Of a DNA stretch of 64,000 nucleotides, positions 33,804 through 42,921 are shown one piece after another. The position numbers and the translations under genes were made by a program. Each line of letters opens with the position of its first letter. Positions within the stretch are counted from its first letter, which is position 1. The stretch is from Bacillota bacterium (GTDB taxonomy: Bacteria > Bacillota > Clostridia > Christensenellales > Pumilibacteraceae), in NCBI GenBank assembly GCA_009777485.1, contig WRLT01000006.1, forward strand, positions 53,551 through 117,550. The letters are read 5' to 3'. The notes under the pieces are model-generated. The model was not told the DNA's origin, did not search any database, and was given only the letters and a program-made list of their open reading frames with translations.

Positions 33804-36167
33804 TTAACGGTTATTGGTTTTTAAGATTTTTTGCAAGGCGGTGCCGATTTGCCGCGCATTTTCTTTCATGCTTTGTAAATCGGCGTTTACAAGCCCTAAA
33901 ATGATTTTTTGAACTTCTTGATTATCGCCAAGCCCGTCCAGTGCGGACAAAACCTCTAAGCCCAACGCGCTGCCCTCGCCTAAGCAAATATCGGCAAGCT
34001 TTATAAGCGTTTCATCGGAGGCGGTAATAAACTGTTCTTTGGCGTCTTCGTACATGCCCAGCTGCAAAAATTTTAAGCCCGCGTCGCGGTATAAGCCCTT
34101 GCGGATAAAGTTTTGGGCAATATCTATGCGGCAAAGCGCGGCGGTGCGTTCTTGCTGTATAAAGATGCTTTGGGCGGCAAAGCGCGCGTTGTCGAATTGC
34201 TGCTGCGATATAAATTCTTTAATTCGCCGCAATATTTCGTCTTGCTCTACTTCGGTTTTATCTGCGTTTGCCAGTAGGTTTTCTACTGCCGCGCTATCGC
34301 TTAATACTTGAAAATTTTCGGAAAAAAACGCAGCAAACAGCGGGAGGTGCTGTGATTCTAATGCGTATAAGCGCAGTTTTGCCCGCGATACGCCAACGTA
34401 CAGCAAATTAAAATAATAGCGGTAAACCGAATTTTCGTCGGCTGTTTTGCGGTCTATAACGGTGCGCTCGAAGGCGCGCCAGCGGTTTGCGTTAGCGGAG
34501 AGAATATTATATAAAATAACCGTTTCGCGCTCTAAGCCTTTTATTTCGGCTACGGTGAGAATTTCTTGCTTGGTAAGGCGTTTGCGCAGCTGCTCTTTTT
34601 CGTGCGTGTTGGCGGTAACTACCGTATAATTATTAAAAGGCTCGCGGTTTAGCTTGTCTAAGAATGCGCCGCCTTTAACATACACTGCCTCTGATTGTGC
34701 GTTTGCATCTACGCTTTTGCTTTTTAGCACAAAGCTATGCACGCCGAAGGCTTTTGCGTTTAGCTTGCCTAAATTTTCGGTAAGAACGGCAATTTTTTTT
34801 GAGGAACGGTAATTGCTTACCAGTTCGGCAACGGAGGAAATATCCTTTTCGTACAAAAGCCGCTTTACGTAAGCGAAAGAAAAATACGATGCGTTAATCA
34901 TTTGCAGCGCGTCGCCTACGCAAAACAGCTTGCGTGAAATCTGCTTAAAAAACACTAGGCTTACTTCGGTAAAATCCTGCACTTCGTCTAATATGGTAAG
35001 CGAATATTGGACTATATCTGCATTAAGCAGTTCGCGGCACATGAGGTTGCTGTCGGTGCGGTTGGATTTTTGCAAATGCTTGATATAATCTTGGCTAAGC
35101 GCGTAAATAATCTCGCACTCTGCGCGCGAAAAGGAGTGCTTGCGGCGGTGCGTGTATTCTTCTTGCGATAAAAGGCGGTGCGGATGTTCGGGGTTGCACG
35201 CGCCTGTAATCAGCCCGAAAATCTCTTTATAGATTACCTCGTGTGAAAGGTCTTGCACGCGTGCAAGCTTGCTAGTAAGCTGATGATTTTTTATGTCCTT
35301 TACATACGTTTTTACAAAATATTGCTCGTCTGCCGTTTCAAAGCCGTCGCGCACATATCGGCGGAACAAATCTTCTATTACGTAATAGTCTACCTTGTTA
35401 TCTAAAAAAAAGGCTATTTCTTTTAGTTTTTCAAGCAGCTTATCCTCTTGCGCCGCCAATAAAAATCCTAGCTTGTTTTCTACCGCTTTAACGCGGTTTG
35501 CGCCGCTAAATACTACGCGCCCCTCTTCGAATTCGGTTATAAGCCGCTTAATGTGCGCGTTTAACGCCGAAACGCGCTGCTTGGTATCGGAAAGCAGCCC
35601 GCGTGAAAAGGTAGAATACAGTACGCGTCCTGCGTAATTTTGGGAGGCGGAGTATAAAATTTTGTCGATGCAGAGGTTGGTTTTACCCGAACCCGCAACG
35701 CCTTGAACTAACATGTTTTGGTCTTGCGTGGTAACAATTTTTGCCTGTGTTTCGTCTAAGCGCGGAAAGCCTGTAAAATCGGTTTCGCTAAGCCTGTACA
35801 GCTTTAATAAATCTGTTTGCGGCGGCGGTGCGGATTCGGGAATAAGTTTTACCGTAAATTCGTCCGTGCGTAAAAAGCTAGTAAGCCGTTTATCGCCGCG
35901 CCGAATAAAAGCGTCTTGTCCTTTGTATCCGTAAAAAATAAAAAGCTCTTTTTTGATACAAAACAAAAACGTACCGCATTCATGCGTAAGGCGGTACTGC
36001 CCTTCTTTTAAAGAAATGCCGCTTAAAATAACGGCTTGAGAAAGCTTGCTTAAAAATCTGTCTAACTCGCTAAATGCGCCTGCCTCGTGCATAAGAAAGG
36101 CGGTTTTAAAAACCGAAACGGTATCGGATAAAACGGTTATGCGGTTGTTGACTTTAATTTCTTGCAT
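33804..36167 (-). CDS. UvrD/Rep-type superfamily 1 helicase-like ATPase
   Basis: 787 residues. An N-terminal module of about 130 residues (small beta-rich domain ending near GYKGQDAFIRRGD) comes before the motor. Walker A GVAGSGKTN starts at Gly156; Walker B ILDEVQDFTE near 375; VGDALQM near 398; the SF1 motif IV/V region YRSSKKI near 450; and motif VI LYVGVSRAKLRLY near 600. The last 150 residues look like TPR-type helices. Distinct from housekeeping PcrA in its short motor and added ends. Heads a four-gene operon with coiled-coil and surface proteins; role unknown, possibly defence or conjugation-like. Confidence 0.8.
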   Translation of the reverse strand: MQEIKVNNRITVLSDTVSVFKTAFLMHEAGAFSELDRFLSKLSQAVILSGISLKEGQYRLTHECGTFLFCIKKELFIFYGYKGQDAFIRRGDKRLTSFLRTDEFTVKLIPESAPPPQTDLLKLYRLSETDFTGFPRLDETQAKIVTTQDQNMLVQGVAGSGKTNLCIDKILYSASQNYAGRVLYSTFSRGLLSDTKQRVSALNAHIKRLITEFEEGRVVFSGANRVKAVENKLGFLLAAQEDKLLEKLKEIAFFLDNKVDYYVIEDLFRRYVRDGFETADEQYFVKTYVKDIKNHQLTSKLARVQDLSHEVIYKEIFGLITGACNPEHPHRLLSQEEYTHRRKHSFSRAECEIIYALSQDYIKHLQKSNRTDSNLMCRELLNADIVQYSLTILDEVQDFTEVSLVFFKQISRKLFCVGDALQMINASYFSFAYVKRLLYEKDISSVAELVSNYRSSKKIAVLTENLGKLNAKAFGVHSFVLKSKSVDANAQSEAVYVKGGAFLDKLNREPFNNYTVVTANTHEKEQLRKRLTKQEILTVAEIKGLERETVILYNILSANANRWRAFERTVIDRKTADENSVYRYYFNLLYVGVSRAKLRLYALESQHLPLFAAFFSENFQVLSDSAAVENLLANADKTEVEQDEILRRIKEFISQQQFDNARFAAQSIFIQQERTAALCRIDIAQNFIRKGLYRDAGLKFLQLGMYEDAKEQFITASDETLIKLADICLGEGSALGLEVLSALDGLGDNQEVQKIILGLVNADLQSMKENARQIGTALQKILKTNNR

Positions 36168-36182
36168 AGAATAAAATTTTGA

Positions 36183-37058
36183 TTAGTAAAACTCAAGGGT
36201 GCGCCCCCCGCGTGCAACGAAAGCCTTTAAGCTTTGGGGAACGGTGCTTTCGGTGCTGCCGCGCGCAAAATCGTATACGCGCACCAAAACGGATTTTTGC
36301 GCGGCTTTTTTTGCCGCATTTATATGGTTTGCGTTTTGACGGTCGTAATGCTTTTTAACGCGCAGTTTTAGTTGTTCTAGTGCGCGCTGTTTGTTTTTGT
36401 GCTGTGAACGCTCGTCTTGGCACACCACACTTACCGCGCTAGGCAGATGCGTAGCGCGCACGGCAGATTCTGTTTTGTTTACATGCTGACCGCCTGCGCC
36501 GCCCGAACGGAACACATCAAATTTAACATCTGTTTCTACAAAGGCTGTGTAATTGGGCATATACGGATAAACCGATACTTCTGCCTCTACATTGGCGAAG
36601 ACTGTGTATATGGCGCGGTGCAAGCCTGTTTCGGCTTTTAACACATCGAACGCCCCCGCACCCGTAATGCAAAGAGAACGGGTAGATGTAACGGGTTCGG
36701 GCGCGGGCAAAAGCGTAAAGCCTTTTTTTTGTGCATACGTTTTATATGCGGTAAATAATTCATCCGCAAAAGAATTGTCGTGTTTTGCGTTTACTTCTAT
36801 AACGGCTGTTTCAACAGGATTATCGGAAAGCGTGGTAAGGAGGTGCTCTAACGTGTTAAAAAAATCTGCGTGTTGTGTGCCGTTAGCATCCGATAGTATT
36901 GCCGCGATAGGTTCAAGCGCGGCGTATTCGTCGGCTAGCCGCCGCCAATAACGGTTGTCCGCGATAATTTCGGGCGCGGAAATCAGCCAAGTAAGTTGGT
37001 TATAACGCTTTTCGCACGCTTGCGCACGTTTAAGAATTTCTTGCTGTTTATCGCTCAT
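36183..37058 (-). CDS. Peptide chain release factor-like protein lacking the PxT codon-reading motif
   Basis: 291 residues versus about 360 for RF1. The RF1 start pattern is visible ([20 protein letters not shown]), and the catalytic loop [19 protein letters not shown] with GGQ at 189-191 is perfect. Between ETGLHR (144-149) and VSVYP the segment that holds RVPxTESQGRIHTS in RF1/RF2 is deleted, so the tripeptide that reads stop codons is absent; the RTYNFPQxRVTDHR motif after the GGQ domain is absent too. The protein should be able to hydrolyse peptidyl-tRNA but not recognise stop codons, suggesting ribosome rescue. It appears leaderless. Confidence 0.85.
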   Translation of the reverse strand: MSDKQQEILKRAQACEKRYNQLTWLISAPEIIADNRYWRRLADEYAALEPIAAILSDANGTQHADFFNTLEHLLTTLSDNPVETAVIEVNAKHDNSFADELFTAYKTYAQKKGFTLLPAPEPVTSTRSLCITGAGAFDVLKAETGLHRAIYTVFANVEAEVSVYPYMPNYTAFVETDVKFDVFRSGGAGGQHVNKTESAVRATHLPSAVSVVCQDERSQHKNKQRALEQLKLRVKKHYDRQNANHINAAKKAAQKSVLVRVYDFARGSTESTVPQSLKAFVARGGRTLEFY

Positions 37059-37065
37059 TTTGCAT

Positions 37066-37095
37066 AGTGTACCACAAAAATTGCGAATTTGTCAA
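37066..37095 (-). promoter_or_regulatory. Promoter of the release factor-like gene, apparently leaderless
   Basis: TTGACA, 18 bp, TACACT on the minus strand; seven bases then the ATG at 37058. No Shine-Dalgarno sequence. Confidence 0.7.
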
Positions 37096-37117
37096 ATGAT
37101 ATTTTTAGAGGCGAATT

Positions 37118-37160
37118 AAAAAAGGGCTGTTTCGCATTTTTAGTGGAAACAGCCCTTTTG
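37118..37160 (-). terminator. Terminator of the lipoprotein gene
   Basis: Stem GGGCTGTTTC/GAAACAGCCC with a 12-nt loop and six Ts on the minus strand, 8 bp past the stop at 37168. The same stem sequence reappears at 61815-61848. Confidence 0.85.
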
Positions 37161-37167
37161 TTAAAAT

Positions 37168-38910
37168 TTAAGCGTCAAGTTTTCTTAGCTCGGGAATTCC
37201 GCTGTTGGTTTCGAAATCCCAGTACGCCGTGCTTAGATAGCTGAAATCTACGCCGCTGAGGTCGCCGGAGTTAAAGCCGTAGCTGTTGACAAATAAAGTG
37301 CTTAAAAAGCTTCCATACTCTTGTGCCTCTTCCCAAATGTACCCATCGCCTCCGTGCAGGATATGCACAAAGCCCCAGTTGTTGGGATTATCAATAATAT
37401 TGGGGTTAGGAAGGTTGTCTCCGATTAGGTACACGGCAAACAGCGGGTGGAAAAACTCACCGAAACCGCTACCGAAACCACCTACCGCTACGGCACGCGT
37501 AGGAAGGTCGTCTATACGGATGTCTAACACAAGGCCTGTATTCGCCGAACCTTCAAACAAACGTCCTACTAATCCTGCGCTGAGTACCCACCATTCAAAG
37601 CTTTGCTCCCAACCTTCCGGCGCGTGATAATGCAGCGTACTTGAAAGGCCGGACAATATGCCGCGCGCATAAATGTTTTGTAGCGTACCGTACGAAACAG
37701 CTACTAGCGAGGCGCATGCGGGATTTTCGTTTACTACGACTACGTAATCTAAGATAGCCAAGTTTTTAATAACCCCGTCGCCGTCTAATTGGTGGAACAA
37801 TGCGGTTTGTTCGCCTTGTTGGGTGCCTAAGTTTTCTCCGTCTCGGTTGTTAGCCACTGCATGGATTATCCAGTTTTTAAGCGCGAAACCGCGTCCGTCA
37901 AAAATACCGTTATAAACCACACCGTTGATGGAACCGGCACCACCCACGAAAGGAGTCCACACAATGTCACCTTGAGCGTTTACTTCGACAAATTCTGCTT
38001 TGCGTTCTCCGCCGTAGGGATAGATAATGCCGCGCGGTTTTTTGGCATAGCCTTCGTCGTCATATTCTTCATACCCGCTGTAAATATTATAATCGTATCC
38101 GCCCTCTATTTTGCTGTACTCATCACCGGTTACGGTAGTGTTGAGAAAGGCTGCGGGAATTCCTTCGGAGAAGTCTATATCCGCCGTTAAATGGAAGTTT
38201 TGGTTTTGGGTGGTAAGCACCTTGTCGGGGTCCCAAAACAGTGTAAAGAAATCTTCAACCGAACCGATTGCAATAGAATTGGCGGCAAGCGGAATATCGG
38301 GTAAAATATCAATGTACACGTTACGGGTTTCGTCAAACATATTTGCGCCGTCGGCATTTTGACGCGCCCTAACCCGCACTAATGCCCTTTCTACGGGCCG
38401 CAGCAGCGTTAGTACGCCGTTATCGTCGACTGCTATATCGTCTACGGAATCCATACCTACCGTATAGGTAAAGGTAAGCTCACTTCGGGTAGCGTTAGCA
38501 GGAAAAACAACGGGGGTTATTTTATAGCCGTCGTCGTAGTCCATAACCAAATGCGGTACGCCTATGCTTGCTTCGAAGTCTGTCATCGCAACAAATGCAG
38601 GATTTACCGTAATGCCCGTCAGCTGTACTTCTTTACCGCCGTAGCGCACCATAACGTTCATGCCTGCTTCTAACGGAGTAGGATTAATTTCATACTCGTT
38701 GTTGGCAAGTATACGGCTTTTGCTGTTGGTGAAATTAGCCTTAACTTGCAAGCCCGCCCGATTAAGCGTGTCGCCGTGCGTATACACGGTTTGCGTAGGG
38801 CCCGCTACGATTTCTAGCGAATCCAACGGACCGTCTTTGTTGCATGCCCACAACGTAAGCGAAAGCATTGCACATAAGACGGCCAAAGTCAGAACCTTTA
38901 ATTTTTTCAT
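37168..38910 (-). CDS. Lipoprotein with Ig-like domain and GLUG-like region
   Basis: 580 residues. The signal MKKLKVLTLAVLCAMLSLT ends in LWAC, a lipobox. Next a bacterial Ig-like (Big_3-type) domain (LEIVAGPTQTVYTHGDTLN) at about 32-110, another beta domain, then from about 200 a region with GLUG-like beta-helix elements (GVIKNLAILDYVV, YGTLQNIYARGIL). GGAGG lies 9 nt before the ATG. Probably an outside surface protein, similar in the second half to the one at 31322. Substrate unknown. Confidence 0.75.
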   Translation of the reverse strand: MKKLKVLTLAVLCAMLSLTLWACNKDGPLDSLEIVAGPTQTVYTHGDTLNRAGLQVKANFTNSKSRILANNEYEINPTPLEAGMNVMVRYGGKEVQLTGITVNPAFVAMTDFEASIGVPHLVMDYDDGYKITPVVFPANATRSELTFTYTVGMDSVDDIAVDDNGVLTLLRPVERALVRVRARQNADGANMFDETRNVYIDILPDIPLAANSIAIGSVEDFFTLFWDPDKVLTTQNQNFHLTADIDFSEGIPAAFLNTTVTGDEYSKIEGGYDYNIYSGYEEYDDEGYAKKPRGIIYPYGGERKAEFVEVNAQGDIVWTPFVGGAGSINGVVYNGIFDGRGFALKNWIIHAVANNRDGENLGTQQGEQTALFHQLDGDGVIKNLAILDYVVVVNENPACASLVAVSYGTLQNIYARGILSGLSSTLHYHAPEGWEQSFEWWVLSAGLVGRLFEGSANTGLVLDIRIDDLPTRAVAVGGFGSGFGEFFHPLFAVYLIGDNLPNPNIIDNPNNWGFVHILHGGDGYIWEEAQEYGSFLSTLFVNSYGFNSGDLSGVDFSYLSTAYWDFETNSGIPELRKLDA

Positions 38911-38991
38911 GTTTATTATCCTCCAAAATGGTTTTTTAACTGATTAGTATAGCTTGTAGAAATTTAAGAAAAATTATTTATTGATTAATGC

Positions 38992-41900
38992 TTACTCCGA
39001 TGCCTCAGGGGGCTTTTCGGCTTTGGGTTTTGCCGCAGATGCGGTTTTAGGTTTTGCCGCTGTTGCCGCTTTGGCTGAGGCGGTTTTAGGTTTTGCCGTT
39101 GTTGACGCAGCCGTTTTAGGCTTTGCCGCGCTGGCGGTTTTGGGCTTAGGCGCGGGCTTTTCTTCTGTTGCGGGCTCGGGCGTAGGCTCGGGCGCTGTTT
39201 CTGCCGCGGGCTCGGGCGTAGGCTCGGGCGCTGTTTCTGCCGCGGGCTCGGGCGTTGGCTCGGGCGCTGTTTCTGCCGCGGGCTCGGGCGTTGGTTCGGG
39301 CGGTGCTTGCGCGGCGGCTACAATCGCATCGGGTACATCGCTTACAGAATCTGCAACTGAACCGGAAGAAGTAAACTTGGATACATCCGTATCTCCGCCT
39401 GTTCCGTCCGCCCCTTCGGCCGCAAATTTGGGTTTGCGTTTTTTATGGAAGAAGTTTAAATACAGTATAGTTGCAATTCCGCCCGCCAGTACTAGGTTAA
39501 GCGGCAGCATGCCCCAAATCCACCACATAGGAAATACGCTGGTTTCCGCTCTGGGGCCGTGCCCAGAGTACCAGTACGTATTAGCAAAGGTATATAGAAT
39601 GTTGCGGCTTGCGTTGCGCAATAAAATCACGTTAACGTCGGCGGTTCGGTTGCTGTTGATATCTAGATGCGAATTACCAAAACCGGGCGCACCGTCTGTG
39701 GCAAGGCCTGTCAGCCATAAATCGTTTCCTGCACGCAAGCCTTGCGCCGCGCTCATATGCGTATCGGAAAGCGCGTTGGCAAAGTCGGTAACAACCGAAC
39801 CTCTAAAGCCCCACTCCTCGCGCAAAATCGTAGTGCAAAGCGCACGGCTTCCGCCCGTCCACATCGCGCCTAACATGTTAAACGACGACATCATTGCATT
39901 TGCACTGCCTTGTTTTACGGTAATTTCAAACGGACGCAAGTAAATTTCACGCAAGGTTTGTTCGGAAAGCCACGTATTCAGCTTGCCGCGATGCGTTTCG
40001 GTTTCGTTTACTACAAAGTGCTTAACGTATGCGTATAAGCCCTCGCTAAGCGCACCGTTGGTTACTTGCGCGCCCATGATTCCCGAAATATGCGCGTCTT
40101 CGGAGAAGTATTCAAAGTTTCTGCCCGCAAACGGTGAACGATGTAGGTTTACACCTGGTGCGTACCAACCCGCAACGTCGGTTAAGCGGGCTTCGGTTCC
40201 GACAGCCGCACCAAATTCGTAAGCAAGCTCGGCACTCCATGTTTGTGCGATAATGGTTGCAACGGGGAACGCTGTCCACGGCGCACTGTCATGGTCTGAC
40301 ATGTTGTTTGTGTTTAATCCCGAAGGGCCGTCAAAGTCCCAACAACGCGGTTTTCCGATAGATTCTACCCGTACCGTGCGGTATCCGCCGCGCTGAACCA
40401 ACGAATACATTTCGTCAATACTCATTTGGCTTAGCAGTGTATCCCACAGAGGGTCTGTAATGTCTTTGCCTAAAATATCAAGGGTTTCCCGCTCGGAAAT
40501 ATTAAGCGTACCGCTTACGCCTTGCGCTGACGGTGATGTGGGGAATTTTAGATAATCGATTGAGGTATTTTCGTTGAGTTGTGCAAGCGGAATGTTTGCG
40601 CCCCATGTAGAACCGTTTATACCTATAATGCGGTTTGCGCCGACACCGTCGCGGCGACGGGAACGTTGTACTCTTGTTTCATCGGGGAAGGTTCCTGCAA
40701 AATTTGCACGGGTCATTTGATTGATACCCGCACCGCTGTTAAAGCCTACCGACAACGCGCCTACTTTTCCGTCAATCGGAGTACCGCCCTCGGCAGTAGC
40801 ACCCGTGAAAAGACTTCTTGCGGCTATTAAGGTTCTGTCCGCGCCGCGCTCGCCGTCTTTATTTTCTACCGTAACGGTGCTTTCTTGGTCAAATTTAATT
40901 GCCGCAGCTAAATTGAAAGTAGTTTCTGCGTTTGCACCGGGCGCAAGTGTATGCGAATCGGTTTGAACACGTACAACATACGCGCCAGGGTCTAGGATAA
41001 AGCCGTCGAAATCTAAGGCGGCGTGCGGCGAATTGGCCGTTTTACCGCTTAGCTTGTAGCTGTCGAACGACGCAAAATCGTACGCGTCGAACGTAAGGGT
41101 TAGGTCTTCGTACGCATTAGGCGCAAGTAATCCTGTTTTGCCGAATGCCACTAGCTGAACGAATGATTTTTCTACCTCGCCCGAATAGTACGGCGGATTA
41201 ACGTATACTTGAACAACATCCTTGCCTGCAACCGTTCCTGTGTTTCTTACCCTTACCTTTACGGTAAATTGGGTATCGCGGGTAAGCGTATCGGTGGACA
41301 TGGAAGGCTCTTCAATCGTCCATTCAAAGTTGGTGTAGGACAGCCCGTAGCCGAACGGGAATTGCACTTTTTCTTGATAGATAAAGCCCGGAAAGCCGCT
41401 GTCTGCGTGCCCCGCCGCAATAGGCGCGCCTGTTACAGCGTGCCGCGTGCTTTCGAAATGCGCGGTTTCGTAATAGCGGTAGCCGACGTAAATACCCTCT
41501 TGGTAATCTACGTAATGCCCGCCCTCGCCTGCTTGCACACCTCTGGGATTTATGGTAATTGAATTAAGCGGGTCTTGTTGTAGGTCTCTGTAAACGCCGA
41601 TGCCTAAATGCCCTACCACATGACTGACGTTGGGATTTACGCCGGTCGGGGCAACCGTCGCCCTGGCAAAGGTTGTTTGCTGGTCATGCCCTGTTACAAA
41701 GTTTTGCCCCGAAGTTAAAAACGTAGGGTCATGCTGAAACTCACGCATCCATGTGTTAACGGTTTTTCCGCTGGGCGCGATTTCGCCTTTTAAAATTTTG
41801 GGTATCGCGCCTGTACCGGCAGTGCCTAACGGCCCTACGGATAATACGGCGTCTATTCCGAAATCGGGGTCTTCGATAAAGCCTAACTGCATTACGTTAC

Positions 41901-42663
41901 AGGCGTTTACTAATAAAATTACTTTTTCAAAGCCTGCTGCCGCAACGCCTTTAATTAAGGCTTCTTCTTCGATAGAAATTTCTAAGTAGGTACGGTTAGG
42001 GTCGATAGTGACATCGGTTAGATGGGTGGGACGCGCGCCTGCCGTGTTTGCCCTGTATTGAACGGTAGGAAGGTCTTTACCCTCTCCGCCTAAACGGCTG
42101 ATAACTATCATAGCGATATCGGAGTGCGCACGCGCGGTTTGCATGCGGGACGCGTTGATAGTAGGCTCATACAAACGGAAGAATACGTGCGAATGCCCGG
42201 TAAGCGAATAGCCCTCGCGCCCGTCTTTATATTCTTCTGCATAATCAATCAGCAGTTGATTGGGTGTAAAGCCTTGTGCGCGCATCGAACCTAAGAACGT
42301 TTTTGCGGTGGAAGTATCCGCTTCGCCCGAACCCGAACCCGAAAGCACAAAGCCTCCGTCCGTCGCGCCCCAACCGAATATGCTGATATTGCCTACCTCG
42401 TTTGATTTAAGCGGCAGTGTATCGTTTTCGTTGCGCAATAGCATAATGCCCTCGCTGGCGATTTCCTCTGCCAAAGCCGCGCTGTCTTCAAGCTGCTTTT
42501 CGATTTCTACGCCTTCGGCAACTATGCCGTAGCCGTGAAAGAATTCGGTGATTAGGCTGTTTAGCATTCCGCCTACAATGTTTGCGCCTAATATCACGCA
42601 AAAAAGTAACGACATACCAGCGATTGCTATAATCTGCTTAATCGACAACTTAGAACTTTTCAT
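38992..42663 (-). CDS. Membrane-anchored, domain-permuted GH3 glycoside hydrolase with Ala/Lys/Pro tail
   Basis: 1223 residues. Membrane segment at about 10-33; then the GH3 C-domain (EEIASEGIMLLRNENDTLPL) and a fibronectin-like domain come before the TIM-barrel domain, the permuted order known from some rumen beta-glucosidases. The barrel holds YAPGVNLHRSPFAGRNFEY and GFRGSVVTDFANAL, with Asp960 as probable nucleophile. A second membrane segment (about 1045-1071) is followed by a 150-residue tail: four EPTPEPAAETAP repeats, then AKPKTA-type repeats. The catalytic part should lie outside and the tail inside. Probably acts on beta-glucosides or xylosides. Confidence 0.88.
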   Translation of the reverse strand: MKSSKLSIKQIIAIAGMSLLFCVILGANIVGGMLNSLITEFFHGYGIVAEGVEIEKQLEDSAALAEEIASEGIMLLRNENDTLPLKSNEVGNISIFGWGATDGGFVLSGSGSGEADTSTAKTFLGSMRAQGFTPNQLLIDYAEEYKDGREGYSLTGHSHVFFRLYEPTINASRMQTARAHSDIAMIVISRLGGEGKDLPTVQYRANTAGARPTHLTDVTIDPNRTYLEISIEEEALIKGVAAAGFEKVILLVNACNVMQLGFIEDPDFGIDAVLSVGPLGTAGTGAIPKILKGEIAPSGKTVNTWMREFQHDPTFLTSGQNFVTGHDQQTTFARATVAPTGVNPNVSHVVGHLGIGVYRDLQQDPLNSITINPRGVQAGEGGHYVDYQEGIYVGYRYYETAHFESTRHAVTGAPIAAGHADSGFPGFIYQEKVQFPFGYGLSYTNFEWTIEEPSMSTDTLTRDTQFTVKVRVRNTGTVAGKDVVQVYVNPPYYSGEVEKSFVQLVAFGKTGLLAPNAYEDLTLTFDAYDFASFDSYKLSGKTANSPHAALDFDGFILDPGAYVVRVQTDSHTLAPGANAETTFNLAAAIKFDQESTVTVENKDGERGADRTLIAARSLFTGATAEGGTPIDGKVGALSVGFNSGAGINQMTRANFAGTFPDETRVQRSRRRDGVGANRIIGINGSTWGANIPLAQLNENTSIDYLKFPTSPSAQGVSGTLNISERETLDILGKDITDPLWDTLLSQMSIDEMYSLVQRGGYRTVRVESIGKPRCWDFDGPSGLNTNNMSDHDSAPWTAFPVATIIAQTWSAELAYEFGAAVGTEARLTDVAGWYAPGVNLHRSPFAGRNFEYFSEDAHISGIMGAQVTNGALSEGLYAYVKHFVVNETETHRGKLNTWLSEQTLREIYLRPFEITVKQGSANAMMSSFNMLGAMWTGGSRALCTTILREEWGFRGSVVTDFANALSDTHMSAAQGLRAGNDLWLTGLATDGAPGFGNSHLDINSNRTADVNVILLRNASRNILYTFANTYWYSGHGPRAETSVFPMWWIWGMLPLNLVLAGGIATILYLNFFHKKRKPKFAAEGADGTGGDTDVSKFTSSGSVADSVSDVPDAIVAAAQAPPEPTPEPAAETAPEPTPEPAAETAPEPTPEPAAETAPEPTPEPATEEKPAPKPKTASAAKPKTAASTTAKPKTASAKAATAAKPKTASAAKPKAEKPPEASE
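39170..39305. repeat. 36-bp tandem repeat within the GH3 gene
   Basis: About 3.8 copies of a 36-bp unit (GCGGGCTCGGGCG, then T/TAGGCTCGGGCG, then CTGTTTCTGCC), units starting at 39170, 39206, 39242 and 39278. They encode the Pro/Glu/Ala 12-residue repeat of the tail. The near identity of the units suggests slippage-driven length change. Confidence 0.9.
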
Positions 42664-42731
42664 CTTGATTCCTCCAAAAGTTGTAATTTTGGTTTATTGC
42701 GCGCAAAGCCTTTTTGCGCATTCTTTTATAT

Positions 42732-42760
42732 ATTCTAACATACGCAATAAAGGTTGTCAA
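42732..42760 (-). promoter_or_regulatory. Promoter of the GH3 gene
   Basis: TTGACA, 17 bp, TAGAAT on the minus strand, about 60 bp before the ATG. Confidence 0.7.
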
Positions 42761-42843
42761 TACGATTTAGCGTATTTTTACAGTTTTTTTTAGTTTTAAA
42801 AAATTTATTTAAAACAATTTTACGGTTAATGCGGTAATTTCTG

Positions 42844-42872
42844 TTGTAATTGTTTAATAAACGTGATAAAAT
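42844..42872 (+). promoter_or_regulatory. Promoter of the EFR1-type ferredoxin gene
   Basis: TTGTAA, 17 bp, TAAAAT on the plus strand, 50 bp before the ATG; AAAGGA precedes the start at 8 nt. Confidence 0.55.
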
Positions 42873-42921
42873 ATCGGTATGTAATACTAATTACGAATGA
42901 GTATGGTAAAAGGATTGACGT

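Noticed and set aside
38981..39943. Plus-strand open frame of 320 codons, Ala/Gly/Ser rich
   Set aside because: It is antisense to the repetitive tail and end of the GH3 gene; composition follows the 36-bp repeat and it lacks a ribosome site.
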